Assembly: GCF_013912005.1 (NCBI RefSeq)
Contig: NZ_JACESB010000002.1
Coordinates: 186,001 to 250,000 of the forward strand
Direction: 5' to 3'
DNA: 64,000 nt
Source: Brevundimonas sp.
Lineage (GTDB): Bacteria; Pseudomonadota; Alphaproteobacteria; Caulobacterales; Caulobacteraceae
Both the position numbers and the translations under genes were made by a program. Each line of letters opens with the position of its first letter. Position 1 is the first letter of the stretch. This document shows positions 26,637 to 35,859 of this stretch, piece after piece. The notes under the pieces were generated by a model that made no database searches, had not been told where the DNA came from, and saw only the letters and a list, made by a program, of their open reading frames with translations.

Positions 26637-29489
26637 TCCCAGAAACGCCGCCGTCAGCTCCACCGCCTCGGCCAGCCCCATGCGCTGCACCTCGGTTCCC
26701 GGGGGCAGGCTGGCGAACAGCCGGGTGGGGCAGGCGGCGTCCAGCATGACGAACACGCCCCTGTCGTCGGCCCGGCGGATCAGCCGGCCGAAGGCCTGGG
26801 CCATGCGGGCGCGGGCCAGGGCGTCGTCATAGGCCCGCGCCTGCGGGCCGCCGCCAAAGCGCTCGCGCCGCGCCTTGTGCAGCAGGTCCGGCCGCGGCCA
26901 CGGCACCCGGTCGAAGGCGAGAATGCGCAACGACCGGCCGGGCACGTCGACCCCGTCCCGCACCGCGTCGGTGCCCAGCAGGCAGCTGTCCTGCTCGGCG
27001 CGGAACACGTCGACCAGCGCCCCGACCTCCAGCGGATCGAGGTGCTGGGCGTAGAGGGGGATGCCCGCCTTCGCCAGATCCGGTCCCAGCCGTTCGTAGA
27101 CCGCCTTCAGCCGGCGGATGGCGGTGAACAGGCCCAGCCCTCCGCCGCCGGCGGCGAGGAACAGCTCGCGCATCGCCGCCGCGGTCTGGCGCGGATCGTC
27201 CTTGATCAGGTCGTTGACCACGATGACCCGGCTGTGGGCGGCGTAGTCGAACGGGCTCTCGACCTTCAGGGTCCGGGCCGGCTCGACCAGACGCGCGGCT
27301 CCGGTGCGCAGCCGGGCGAGGTCGAACGGATCGTCCGACAGCGGATCGGACAGGGTGGCCGAGGTGACCAGCACCCCGTGCGCCGGCATCACCACCGCCG
27401 CCTCCAGCGGCACGGTCGGGTCGATCCAGTGCCGGCGCAGGGCGACGTCGTGGATGCGGCCGAAGGCGGCCTCGGCGGACAGCCAGTCGACGAAGTCCGG
27501 GTCCGGCTCGTCGCCGCCGGCGTCGAGCGCCGCCAGCATGGAGCGCCAGCCCGGCAGGGTCATGCGCGCCCGCCGGTCGAGGCCGCGCAGGGCCCCCTCG
27601 ATCCGCGCCCGGGCCGACCCGTCCAGCTCGGCGGCCTCGTCGTCGAGGATGTCCTCCAGATGCCGCGACAGGGCCAGCAGCGGCGCCTCGATCGCCGCCA
27701 GCGCCCGGGCCGCCTCGCGCGCCGCCTCCCGCACCGGCTCGGTCGCCGGACGCAGGGCGCACTCCATGCCGAACTCCACTCCGCTCCCGGAGGCGTTCTC
27801 GCTCGTCCGGGCACGGAGCTGTTCCAGCGCGGCCAGCAGGAAGCGTTCGACCGGACCCACCGGATTGACCTCGCCCGAGGCCGGGGCGATGCGGCCGGAC
27901 ACGCCCTCGCCCGGCAGCTGGGCGGCGGCGCGGACGGCGTCCTGCAGGGCCTTCGAGGCGGCCTCGTTGTCGGCGCACAGGTCGCCGAGGCGCTGCTCCA
28001 GCCCGCGCCCGCGGCGGGCGCGGCCCTCGGGCCCGCGGATCCAGCGGCGCAGCTCGGCCGCCTCCTGTCCGGACAGGCAGGCGGAGAAGGCGCTGTCCGC
28101 GGCGTCGAACAGGTGGTGGCCCTCGTCGAAGACGATGCGCTTCAGCGCCGCCGTCTCGCCGTCCTGCTTCAGGCCGCGCGCCGAGCGGGCGCCGTCGAAG
28201 GCGGCCTGGGTCATCACCAGCGCATGGTTGGCCACCACCAGGTCGGCGCGGCGGCTGGCGCGGACGGTCTTCTCGACGAAACAGGTGCGATAGTGGGGGC
28301 AGGCGGCGTGAACGCACTCGCCGCGCCGGTCGACGAGATTGGCCGGACTGGCCTGATGCGACGGCGGGGTCGCGAACAGGCCGGGCAGCCAGCCGGGATA
28401 GTCGCCGCCGGTCATGTCGCCGTCGCGGCTGTGCAGGGCCCAGCGGCTGGCCAGCGCCATGCCGACGAGGTCGCCGTTCCCCAGCTGGGCCGCCTGCACC
28501 ATCTCCTGCAGGTTCAGCAGGCACAGGTAGTTTTCGCGGCCCTTGCGGACCACGGCCTTGCGCCTGCGCTCCTTCGGATCGGGCCACAGGCTGGCGATCT
28601 CGCGGTCGATCTGGCGCTGCAGGGCGCGGGTATAGGTCGAGACCCAGGCCGCGCCCTGGTTGCGTTCGGCCCACAGGCTGGCGGGCGCCAGATAGCCCAG
28701 GGTCTTGCCGGTGCCGGTCCCCGCCTCGGCCAGCAGCATGCGCGGCCGGCCCTCGTCGTTGCGGGGGGCGAAGGCGTAGGCGGCCTCGGCGGCGTAGTCG
28801 CTCTGGGTCGGCCGGGTCTCGTCGAGGCCGGAGGCCTGCAGCAGCTTCTCCAGCCGGATGCGAGCGCTTTCGGAGTCGACCGGCGCCGAGCCGGCCTCGC
28901 CGCGCGGTGCCTCGTCCTCCCACTCCGGCAGCCGGGCCCAGGCGTCGAGCCCGCTGCCCCGATGGCGCCGCTCGCGCACCGGCTGATGCTGCAGGGCGCC
29001 CAGCACCCGCCAGCCCCAGCTCCATCCGGCCCGGCCCAGGGTTTCCGCGAGGGTCACCGCATCCTCGCGGTGCGGATAGTCCGGCGCCGCCAGCTCCCGC
29101 AGCAGTCCCGCCGCCGCCTCGCGCAGCGCCCCCGCCTGGGCTTCGGCCCCCTTCGGCTCGGCCATGCCCAGCGCCAGCGCCAGACCCGCCGCCGACGGCG
29201 CGCAGAACCGCGCCGGCCGCACGAAGGCGAACAGCTCCAGCACGTCCAGCAGCTGCGGCGATCGCGGCGGCGGTGCGATCCCCAGCCGCCGGGCGGTCAG
29301 GCTGGCGTGGGCGACCATCACCTCGCCGCCGGTGAAAAGTCCTTCCGCCGCGCCCCGCCCGATCCTGCGCGCGCCCTCGGCGTCCGCGACCGCCCCCGCC
29401 CCCGGCGGCACGGCCAGCGCCGGCGGCAGGGCCAGCCAGGGCTCTGCCCCGGTCAGGCCGGCGGGGGAGGGAAGGGTCGAGACGGACAC
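26616..29489 (-). CDS. DinG/XPD-type ATP-dependent DNA helicase
   Basis: The 957-residue superfamily 2 helicase resembles DinG/YoaA. Walker A AEAGTGTGKTLGYLAPA is near residue 255; four cysteines around CVHAACPHYRTCF (~390-402) and further upstream suggest the iron-sulphur cluster; the DEAH-type box is FDEGHHLFD near 453. A late motif DAVRDGVDVPG and QAFGRLIRR complete helicase motifs V-VI. Such enzymes unwind forked DNA and R-loops. A ~230-residue N-terminal region is not assigned to a known fold. The start is a GTG at 29489 with GAGG directly upstream. Its last residues GGMREEG are encoded by the repeat array. Confidence 0.88.
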   Translation of the reverse strand: MSVSTLPSPAGLTGAEPWLALPPALAVPPGAGAVADAEGARRIGRGAAEGLFTGGEVMVAHASLTARRLGIAPPPRSPQLLDVLELFAFVRPARFCAPSAAGLALALGMAEPKGAEAQAGALREAAAGLLRELAAPDYPHREDAVTLAETLGRAGWSWGWRVLGALQHQPVRERRHRGSGLDAWARLPEWEDEAPRGEAGSAPVDSESARIRLEKLLQASGLDETRPTQSDYAAEAAYAFAPRNDEGRPRMLLAEAGTGTGKTLGYLAPASLWAERNQGAAWVSTYTRALQRQIDREIASLWPDPKERRRKAVVRKGRENYLCLLNLQEMVQAAQLGNGDLVGMALASRWALHSRDGDMTGGDYPGWLPGLFATPPSHQASPANLVDRRGECVHAACPHYRTCFVEKTVRASRRADLVVANHALVMTQAAFDGARSARGLKQDGETAALKRIVFDEGHHLFDAADSAFSACLSGQEAAELRRWIRGPEGRARRGRGLEQRLGDLCADNEAASKALQDAVRAAAQLPGEGVSGRIAPASGEVNPVGPVERFLLAALEQLRARTSENASGSGVEFGMECALRPATEPVREAAREAARALAAIEAPLLALSRHLEDILDDEAAELDGSARARIEGALRGLDRRARMTLPGWRSMLAALDAGGDEPDPDFVDWLSAEAAFGRIHDVALRRHWIDPTVPLEAAVVMPAHGVLVTSATLSDPLSDDPFDLARLRTGAARLVEPARTLKVESPFDYAAHSRVIVVNDLIKDDPRQTAAAMRELFLAAGGGGLGLFTAIRRLKAVYERLGPDLAKAGIPLYAQHLDPLEVGALVDVFRAEQDSCLLGTDAVRDGVDVPGRSLRILAFDRVPWPRPDLLHKARRERFGGGPQARAYDDALARARMAQAFGRLIRRADDRGVFVMLDAACPTRLFASLPPGTEVQRMGLAEAVELTAAFLGGMREEG

Positions 29490-29547
29490 CCTCGACAGAT
29501 AGCCGCTTCGCGGGTGAAACGGAACGGGAACATGCTATAGGCGATGC

Positions 29548-32094
29548 GTGACGCCCGCCGCCGCTCCCGCAACGCTTCCGCCCCCGGAACTGCCGCCCCT
29601 GTTCGCCGACTGGTTCGCGCGGCGCGGCTGGGCGCCGCGGCGGCACCAGCTGGAGATGATCGCGGCCGCCGAGGCGGGATCGCACGCCCTGCTGGTCGCG
29701 CCGACCGGGGGCGGCAAGACCCTGGCGGGCTTCCTGCCGTCGCTGATCGAGCTGGCGGAGCGCGGACCGAAGCCGGAGAGCGGGCCGGGATCGGGGGTGC
29801 ACACCCTCTACCTGTCGCCGCTCAAGGCTCTGACCACCGACGTCGAGCGCAACCTGATGACCCCGATCCGCGAGATCGGACTGAACATCCATGTCGAGAG
29901 CCGCACCGGCGACACCAAACAGTCGAAGCGCCAGCGCCAGCGCGACTTCCCGCCCGACATCCTGCTGACCACGCCGGAGCAGCTGGCCCTGTTCTGCGCC
30001 TGGGAGGGGGCGGCGGCCTATTTCGCCGACCTCCGGTGCGTGGTGCTGGACGAGGTCCACGCCATCTGGAGCGGCAAGCGCGGCGACCTGCTGAGCCTCG
30101 GCCTGGGCCGGCTGCAGGCGTTTTCGCCCGGGATGCGACGGGTGGCGCTGAGCGCGACCGTGGACGATCCGCAGATGATCGCCGACTGGCTGCGACCGGG
30201 GCTTGCTTCTCCGCCGGGGGGAGAAGGGGTCCGTATCGTCCGCGGCGACCCCGGCGCCCCGCCGGTGGTCGACGTCCTCGTCTCCGAAGGCAGGGTGCCG
30301 TGGGCGGGCCACACCGGGCTGCACGCCCTGCCCGAGGTCTACGACATCATCCGCCGCGCCGGCATGGCGCTGATCTTCGTCAACACCCGCTGGCAGGCCG
30401 AATTCGTCTTCCAGTCGCTGTGGGCGATGAACGAGGACGACCTGCCGATCGGCCTGCACCACGGCTCGCTGGCGGCCGAGCAGAGGCGCAAGGTCGAGGC
30501 GGCCATGGCGCGCGGCGACCTGCGGGCCGTGGTCTGCACCTCGACCCTCGACCTCGGCATCGACTGGGGCGACGTCGACCTGGTCATCCAGCTCGCCGCC
30601 CCGCGCGGCGCCAGCCGGTTGGTGCAGCGCATCGGCCGGGCCAACCACCGGCTGGACGAACCCAGCCGCGCCCTGATGGTGCCCGCCAGCCGCTTCGAGA
30701 TGCTGGAATGCCAGGCGGCGCGCGAGGCGGTGGCCGAGAACGCCTTCGACTGGGAGCCGGTCCACACCGGCACCCTGGACACCCTCGCCCAGCACGTCAT
30801 GGGCGTGGCCTGCGCCGGGCCGTTCCGCCTTGAAGATCTGTACACGGAGGTTTGCGGCTGCGGCCCCTATCGCGGCCTGTCGTGGGAGAGCTTCGAGGAG
30901 GTCGTCGACCTCGTCGCCACCGGCGGCTACGCGCTCCGCACCTACGACCGTTTCGCCCGCATCGTCCGCGACCGCGAGGGCCGCTGGAAGGTGCGCAACG
31001 CCCAGATCGCCCAGCGCCACCGCATGAACGTCGGGGCCATCGTCTCGGCGGCGACCCTCAACGTCCGCGTCGCCTCGCGCCGCGGCCAGCGCCTGACGGG
31101 CGGGCGCAAGATCGGCGAGGTCGAGGAGAGCTATTTCGAACCGCTGACGCCCGGCGACACCTTCGTCTACGCCGGCCAGGTCTGGGCCTTCCAGGCGATC
31201 GCCGGCATGGACGCCCTGGTCACGCCCGCCCACGACAGCGACCCGAAGATCCCCTCGTGGGGCGGCTCGAAATTCCCGATCTCGGTGTCGCTGGCCGGCC
31301 GGGTGCGGCGGATGATCGAGGACCGCGACCACTGGCGTGTGCTTCCGCCCGACGTGCGGGAGTGGCTGGAGCTGCAGGAGGCCCGCTCGGCCATCCCCGA
31401 GGCCGGGGACTTGCTGGTCGAGACCTTCCCGCGCGGCGACCGCCATTTCCTCGTCGCCTGTCCGTTCGAGGGCTCGATCGCCCACACCACCCTGGCCATG
31501 CTGCTCACCCGGCGGCTGGACCGCCTGGGCGTCGGCCCGCTGGGCTTCGTCTGCACCGACTATTCGCTGGCCATCTGGTCGATCCGGCCGATGGACGGGC
31601 TGGATTTCGACGCCCTGTTCGAGCCCGACCTGCTCGGCGACGATCTGGAGGCGTGGCTGGAGGAGAGCTTCATGATGAAGCGCTCGTTCCGCAATTGCGC
31701 CCTCATCTCCGGGCTGATCGAGCGTCGCCAGCCCGGGGCCGAGAAGACCGGCCGGCAGGTGACCTTCTCGACCGACCTGATCTACGACGTGCTCCGCCGC
31801 CACCAGCCCGACCACCTGCTGCTGCGCACCGCCCGCGCCGACGCCGCCGCCGGCCTGCTCGACGTGGCCCGGCTGGGCCAGTTGCTGACCCGCATCCAGG
31901 GCCATGTGCGGCACGTCCGGCTGGACAAGCCGTCGCCGTTCAGCGTCCCGGTGCTGGTCCAGATCGGCCGCGAACGGGTCGGCGGCGAGGCGGCCGAGAT
32001 GATCCTCGCCGCCCACGCCGAGGACTTCGCGCTGGAGACCCTGGTCGCCGACGTCATGGCCGACGCCCCGCCCGAGCTGGAGGGCGCGCGATGA
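29548..32094 (+). CDS. Lhr-like DEXH helicase of the ligase-associated repair group
   Basis: The 848-residue protein is a superfamily 2 helicase of the Lhr group. It has Walker A APTGGGKTL (~50-58), DEVH box VLDEVHAIWSGKRGD (~164-178), a helicase C domain with TSTLDLGIDWGDVDLVIQL, and motif VI RLVQRIGRANHR. The C-terminal half carries the Lhr-specific region. In many bacteria this gene sits with an ATP-dependent DNA ligase, a beta-lactamase-fold exonuclease and a phosphoesterase. Here only the phosphoesterase is linked, overlapping by ATGA. A GTG start at 29548 is used. Confidence 0.88.
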   Translation: MTPAAAPATLPPPELPPLFADWFARRGWAPRRHQLEMIAAAEAGSHALLVAPTGGGKTLAGFLPSLIELAERGPKPESGPGSGVHTLYLSPLKALTTDVERNLMTPIREIGLNIHVESRTGDTKQSKRQRQRDFPPDILLTTPEQLALFCAWEGAAAYFADLRCVVLDEVHAIWSGKRGDLLSLGLGRLQAFSPGMRRVALSATVDDPQMIADWLRPGLASPPGGEGVRIVRGDPGAPPVVDVLVSEGRVPWAGHTGLHALPEVYDIIRRAGMALIFVNTRWQAEFVFQSLWAMNEDDLPIGLHHGSLAAEQRRKVEAAMARGDLRAVVCTSTLDLGIDWGDVDLVIQLAAPRGASRLVQRIGRANHRLDEPSRALMVPASRFEMLECQAAREAVAENAFDWEPVHTGTLDTLAQHVMGVACAGPFRLEDLYTEVCGCGPYRGLSWESFEEVVDLVATGGYALRTYDRFARIVRDREGRWKVRNAQIAQRHRMNVGAIVSAATLNVRVASRRGQRLTGGRKIGEVEESYFEPLTPGDTFVYAGQVWAFQAIAGMDALVTPAHDSDPKIPSWGGSKFPISVSLAGRVRRMIEDRDHWRVLPPDVREWLELQEARSAIPEAGDLLVETFPRGDRHFLVACPFEGSIAHTTLAMLLTRRLDRLGVGPLGFVCTDYSLAIWSIRPMDGLDFDALFEPDLLGDDLEAWLEESFMMKRSFRNCALISGLIERRQPGAEKTGRQVTFSTDLIYDVLRRHQPDHLLLRTARADAAAGLLDVARLGQLLTRIQGHVRHVRLDKPSPFSVPVLVQIGRERVGGEAAEMILAAHAEDFALETLVADVMADAPPELEGAR

Positions 32095-32822
32095 GCCCGG
32101 CCCTGCGCGAGGCCCTGGCCCCGGCCCGGCACGGCTGCGGCGGCCTCAAGGTGCGGATCAACGGCGAGGTCTGCGTGCTGCGCTGCTCGGGCGCCCTGTG
32201 GGTGGCCGGCGAGCGCACCCTCGTCGCCTCGGACCTCCACCTCGAGAAGGGCTCGGCCTTCGCCGTGCGCGGCCAGATGCTGCCGCCCTACGACAGCCCG
32301 GCGACGCTCGCGAAGCTGGAGGCGGAGATCGAGGTCCTCGATCCGGCCCGGGTGGTCCTGCTCGGCGACAGCTTCCACGACTCGAAAGCCGTAGATCGTC
32401 TGTACACGGACGACCGCGTTCGGCTGGAGCGCCTCGCCGCCGGCCGGGACTGGGTCTGGCTCGAGGGCAACCACGATCTGGAGGCCCTGGCCGGGGCGCT
32501 GGACGTGCTGACCGGGCGGGTCGTGACGACGCTGCAGGTCGGCCGCCTGGGCCTGATCCACGAACCGCAGCCGGGCGACCGGCCCGGCGAGGTCGCCGGC
32601 CACCTCCACCCGGCGGCGCGGGTGTGGGCCCACGGCCGGGGGGTGCGCCGCCCCTGTTTCGTCACCGACGGCCGCCGCCTGCTGATGCCCGCCTTCGGCG
32701 CCTTCACCGGCGGCCTCGACGTGCGCGACCCCGCCGTCGCCGGCCTGTTCGAAACTCCGCCGATGGCCGCCGCCCTCGGCCGCGACCGGGTGCACGCGCT
32801 GGCGTGGGAGGCGCTGCGGTAG
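32091..32822 (+). CDS. pdeM: Ligase-associated DNA repair endonuclease PdeM-like phosphoesterase
   Basis: The 243-residue calcineurin-like phosphoesterase has the complete metal motif set: SDLHLEKG (near 46), GDSFHD (near 92), GNHD (near 125) and GHLHP (near 169). It is the usual partner of the Lhr-like helicase upstream, and the two overlap by 4 nt (ATGA at 32091-32094), showing translational coupling. Its likely role is processing of damaged DNA ends in the cytoplasm. The stop is directly next to the convergent plsC stop. Confidence 0.85.
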   Translation: MSPALREALAPARHGCGGLKVRINGEVCVLRCSGALWVAGERTLVASDLHLEKGSAFAVRGQMLPPYDSPATLAKLEAEIEVLDPARVVLLGDSFHDSKAVDRLYTDDRVRLERLAAGRDWVWLEGNHDLEALAGALDVLTGRVVTTLQVGRLGLIHEPQPGDRPGEVAGHLHPAARVWAHGRGVRRPCFVTDGRRLLMPAFGAFTGGLDVRDPAVAGLFETPPMAAALGRDRVHALAWEALR

Positions 32823-33551
32823 TCAGGTCAGACGGGTGAGGTCGGGGGCGGGGAGCAGCGCCCCGCTCGCCCCTTCGATCTTCCCCTCCAGCTGCGCCAT
32901 GAACGCCGGACGCTTCAGCCCCGCCGGGATCGGCTCGAGGAATTCGAACACGACCGTTCCCGGATAGCGCCGGAACCCGTGCGCCGGCCAGTGAACGCCG
33001 GAGTTGGTGGCCACCGGCGCGCAGGCGGCCTCGATCTCGCGGTAGATGGCGGCGACGCCGGGCTTGTAGTCGGGGGCGGCGCCCGGCTCGGTGCGGGTGC
33101 CTTCCGGGAAGATCACCACCTGCCGGCCCTGCTGCACCCGCTCGCGCGCCGTGCGCACCATGTCCTTCAGCGCCTTCGCGCCGGCCGAGCGGTCGACCGG
33201 GATCATCCTCGTCTTCCACGCGAACCAGCCGAAGAAGGGCAGGACCATCAGTTCCTTCTTCATCACCATGCAGGGATCGTCGAGCACGACGAAGGGCGCG
33301 ATCACGTCCAGCATGCCCTGGTGCTTGGCGGCCACCAGCGCCGGCCCGGACGGACGATGCTCGAGCCCCCGGAACTCGACCTTCACGTCGCAGATCCAGC
33401 GCAGGCCGAAGAGGACGAACTTGGCCCACCAGCGGATCACCGCCATCGCCGCCCGGTGCGGCATCAGCAGGGCCGGCGACAGGCCGACGGCGAAGATGGC
33501 CATCGACAGGTAGAGCCAGGCCGTGAAGACCAGCGAACGCAGGGTGATCAA
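32823..33551 (-). CDS. plsC: 1-acyl-sn-glycerol-3-phosphate acyltransferase
   Basis: The 242-residue membrane enzyme adds the second acyl chain to lysophosphatidic acid, giving phosphatidic acid. Motif I is H77-QGML-D82 and motif III is FPEGTR (148-153). Hydrophobic segments near residues 5-30 anchor it to the inner membrane. It is last in a minus-strand run ftsE-ftsX-ydcF-plsC with 1-nt spacing to the ydcF-like gene; this order recurs in alphaproteobacteria. Confidence 0.93.
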   Translation of the reverse strand: MITLRSLVFTAWLYLSMAIFAVGLSPALLMPHRAAMAVIRWWAKFVLFGLRWICDVKVEFRGLEHRPSGPALVAAKHQGMLDVIAPFVVLDDPCMVMKKELMVLPFFGWFAWKTRMIPVDRSAGAKALKDMVRTARERVQQGRQVVIFPEGTRTEPGAAPDYKPGVAAIYREIEAACAPVATNSGVHWPAHGFRRYPGTVVFEFLEPIPAGLKRPAFMAQLEGKIEGASGALLPAPDLTRLT

Positions 33552-33552
33552 C

Positions 33553-34194
33553 TCAGGCCGCCTTCTCTTCCGGAGAACTGGCGGCCGGAGCGTCGGCCGC
33601 CGCCGGATCGTCTCCGGTCAGCCGGCCCAGGCCGGCGCGGCCGAGGGCGGCGAGGTACTTCATGTACTCCAGCGTCATCCGGCGGGCCGTGACCGCCGCC
33701 CGCCACCAGCGCGGCGTGTCCAGCGACGGCGTCTCCACGGCGTAGGCCGTCAGCGTCACGCCGGGCGCGGCCGCCCGGATCTCGGTCAGCGCCCGCGGCA
33801 TGTGGTAGTCGGAGGTCACGACGATCAGGCTGTCGTAGTCCTTGGACTCGGCCCAGGCGGCGATCTCCTGAGCGTTGCCGATGGTGTCCTCGGCCTCGAA
33901 GCCGAGGTCGACGCAGCAGTTGAACAGCTTGCTGGAGCCGGGGGTCAGGGCGCGCAGCTCCTGGCGACGGACCTCGCGGTTGACGCCGGAGATCAGCACC
34001 CGGTCCCCCTTGTCCTGCTCCAGCAGGCGGATGGCGGCGTTGACCCGCTCGGCCGACGGGCCGGTCAGGGCCACGATGGCGTCCGCCCGGTCCGGCTCGG
34101 CGGCGGGCGTGTAGCCGCGCACCCGGTCCGCGAAGGCGAACAGGCCGATCAGCCAGATCAGCGCCAGAATGGCGATGAAGGTCAGGAACTTCAT
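33553..34194 (-). CDS. YdcF/SanA family (DUF218) envelope protein
   Basis: The 213-residue protein has an N-terminal membrane anchor (FLTFIAILALIWLIGLFAFA) and a DUF218 domain. Visible elements are ADAIVALTGPSAERVNAAIRLL, RVLISGVNREV, and SLIVVTSDYHMPRALTEI, where the TSDYHMPRA motif is typical of YdcF/SanA proteins. The family is tied to envelope integrity, with an unclear reaction. A Pro/Ala-rich charged tail ends in EEKAA. It lies between ftsX (9 nt) and plsC (1 nt) and is probably in the same transcript. Confidence 0.85.
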   Translation of the reverse strand: MKFLTFIAILALIWLIGLFAFADRVRGYTPAAEPDRADAIVALTGPSAERVNAAIRLLEQDKGDRVLISGVNREVRRQELRALTPGSSKLFNCCVDLGFEAEDTIGNAQEIAAWAESKDYDSLIVVTSDYHMPRALTEIRAAAPGVTLTAYAVETPSLDTPRWWRAAVTARRMTLEYMKYLAALGRAGLGRLTGDDPAAADAPAASSPEEKAA

Positions 34195-34203
34195 GCCTTT
34201 AAC

Positions 34204-35085
34204 CTAGTCGTGCCCCCGCAGCCGCGCCAGCGCCGTCAAGCGCGCGGCGACCACCGCCACCGTAGCGGCCAGCACCGGACATGACGAGAGGACCACGATG
34301 TCGCTCCAGACGACCGGCAGGGCGGGCGTGATCCCGTCGCTGCCGCCGAGGAAGCGGAGCAGGGACAGGGCGGCCATGGCGACCAGCGCGCCGGCGGCTC
34401 CGGCGCCGGCGGCCAGCAGGCCGTAGCGGCGCTGGTAGAGGCCGGCGATGCGCGCGTCGGACGCGCCGTTCAGGCTGAGGATGGCGATCACCTGCGCCTG
34501 CGCCGCCATGCCGGCGCGGGTGGCGTAGACCACCGCCGCGGCCGCCGCCCCGGCGGTCAGCAGGAAGGCTGCGCCCGCCAGCACGGTGATCAGTCCCGCC
34601 GAGCGCTCGACCTCCGCCCGCCACAGGCTGTGGTCGTCGACCGTGGCGTCCAGTCCCGCCTCGGCCAAGGCCCGGCTCAGGCTGACGGCGCTGGCGGGCT
34701 GTTCGGGATCCAGGCGGACGGTGACCAGGTGGGGCAGGGGCAGGTCGGGCAGCACGGCGTCGCCCAGCCAGGGGCGCAGCAGAGCCTCGGCCGCCTCGCG
34801 ATCCAGGGCCTCGGCCTCCTCGACGCCGGCCACGCCGGCCAGGGTCTCCGCCGCCCGGGCCGCCGCCGTCGCCCCGCTCTCGCCCACCCTCGGGCGCACC
34901 TGCACGGTGGCCTCGGCCCGGAGGCTGCGGGCCCAGCCGTGGGCGGCGCGGTCGGCCGCCAGCGCCCCGGCGGCCGCCAGACAGGCGAGGCAGCACAACA
35001 CGGCGATCACCGCCGCCAGCCACGGTTCGCCCCCCGCCTCGCGCGGCAGGATGCCCGCCCGCCGTCCGGCCAGCCGCCCGATCAT
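34204..35085 (-). CDS. ftsX: Cell division protein FtsX
   Basis: The 293-residue permease-like subunit pairs with FtsE and transmits its ATP cycle across the membrane to peptidoglycan hydrolases. An N-terminal membrane helix (AVIAVLCCLACLAAAGALA) is followed by a periplasmic domain with LPDLPLPHLVTVRLDPEQ, then three C-terminal helices. It overlaps ftsE by 4 nt. Length is normal for alphaproteobacterial FtsX, which often diverges strongly in sequence, so assignment leans on topology plus the ftsE partner. Confidence 0.9.
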   Translation of the reverse strand: MIGRLAGRRAGILPREAGGEPWLAAVIAVLCCLACLAAAGALAADRAAHGWARSLRAEATVQVRPRVGESGATAAARAAETLAGVAGVEEAEALDREAAEALLRPWLGDAVLPDLPLPHLVTVRLDPEQPASAVSLSRALAEAGLDATVDDHSLWRAEVERSAGLITVLAGAAFLLTAGAAAAAVVYATRAGMAAQAQVIAILSLNGASDARIAGLYQRRYGLLAAGAGAAGALVAMAALSLLRFLGGSDGITPALPVVWSDIVVLSSCPVLAATVAVVAARLTALARLRGHD

Positions 35086-35792
35086 GCGGCCGCCCCGCTC
35101 ACCCGGCCCCGCTCCAGCCGCAGCACGGCCGCGCCGGAGGCGTCCGCCAGGGCCTCGTCGTGGGTGGCGATCAGCACCGTCGCGCCCAGCCGGTTCAGCG
35201 CCTGGAACAGCTTCAGCAGCCGCGCCGCCATGGCCGCGTCGACGTTGCCCGTCGGCTCGTCCGCGACGATCAGCTCCGGACCCGCGATGACCGCCCGGGC
35301 GATCGCCAGCCGCTGCTTCTCCCCGCCCGACAGGGCCGGCGGGCGGCTTTCGGCGCGGTCGCCGAGGCCCACCCAGTCCAGCATCTCGGTCACGTCGGCC
35401 GCATAGTCGTCGCGCCGCCGGCCGGCGAGGCGCAGGGGCAGGGCCACATTGTCGAAGGCGCTGAGGTGGTCGAGCAGCCGGAAATCCTGGAACACCACCC
35501 CCATGCGCCGCCGCAGGCCCGGCAGCCCCGATCTCGGCAGCCCGGCCACGCTCTCCCCGAACAAGCGCAGTTCGCCCCGCGTCGGCCGCGCCGACAGGGT
35601 CAGCAGCTTCAGCAGGGTCGACTTGCCGGCCCCCGACGGCCCGGTAAGGAAGTGGAAAGAGCCGCGCGGCAAAGTGAGGTTAACGTCCCGCAGCACCTCG
35701 GGCGCGTCGCCATAGCCGAAGCCGACCCCGTCCATGCGGACGGTTTCGGGCGAGGCGGCGGCGTCGGCGGCGCGGCGGGGGTGGACGGGCAT
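35082..35792 (-). CDS. ftsE: Cell division ATP-binding protein FtsE
   Basis: The 236-residue ABC ATPase has Walker A GPSGAGKST (51-59), Q-loop VVFQDFRLLDHLS, signature LSGGEKQRLAIARA and Walker B LIVADEPTGNVD. FtsEX acts at the divisome. I use the ATG at 35792, not one 32 codons upstream, because the longer form would run into the divergent zinc-ribbon gene that starts at 35860. No Shine-Dalgarno is seen before it; a TACAAC box ends 12 nt upstream, so the mRNA might be leaderless. Confidence 0.9.
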   Translation of the reverse strand: MPVHPRRAADAAASPETVRMDGVGFGYGDAPEVLRDVNLTLPRGSFHFLTGPSGAGKSTLLKLLTLSARPTRGELRLFGESVAGLPRSGLPGLRRRMGVVFQDFRLLDHLSAFDNVALPLRLAGRRRDDYAADVTEMLDWVGLGDRAESRPPALSGGEKQRLAIARAVIAGPELIVADEPTGNVDAAMAARLLKLFQALNRLGATVLIATHDEALADASGAAVLRLERGRVSGAAA

Positions 35793-35859
35793 CGATTTAC
35801 GGGTTGTACGCGGCGGGCGCCGCGACGGGAGGGGGCGAAGAGCCTCGCAGTCAGCGCAC

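Noticed and set aside
26827-32016. Very long minus-strand open frame (1,729 codons) across the DinG and Lhr genes
   Set aside because: It runs antisense or out of frame through two well-supported helicases, has low-complexity Arg/Ala/Gly translation and no domain. Long shadow frames are expected at ~70% G+C.
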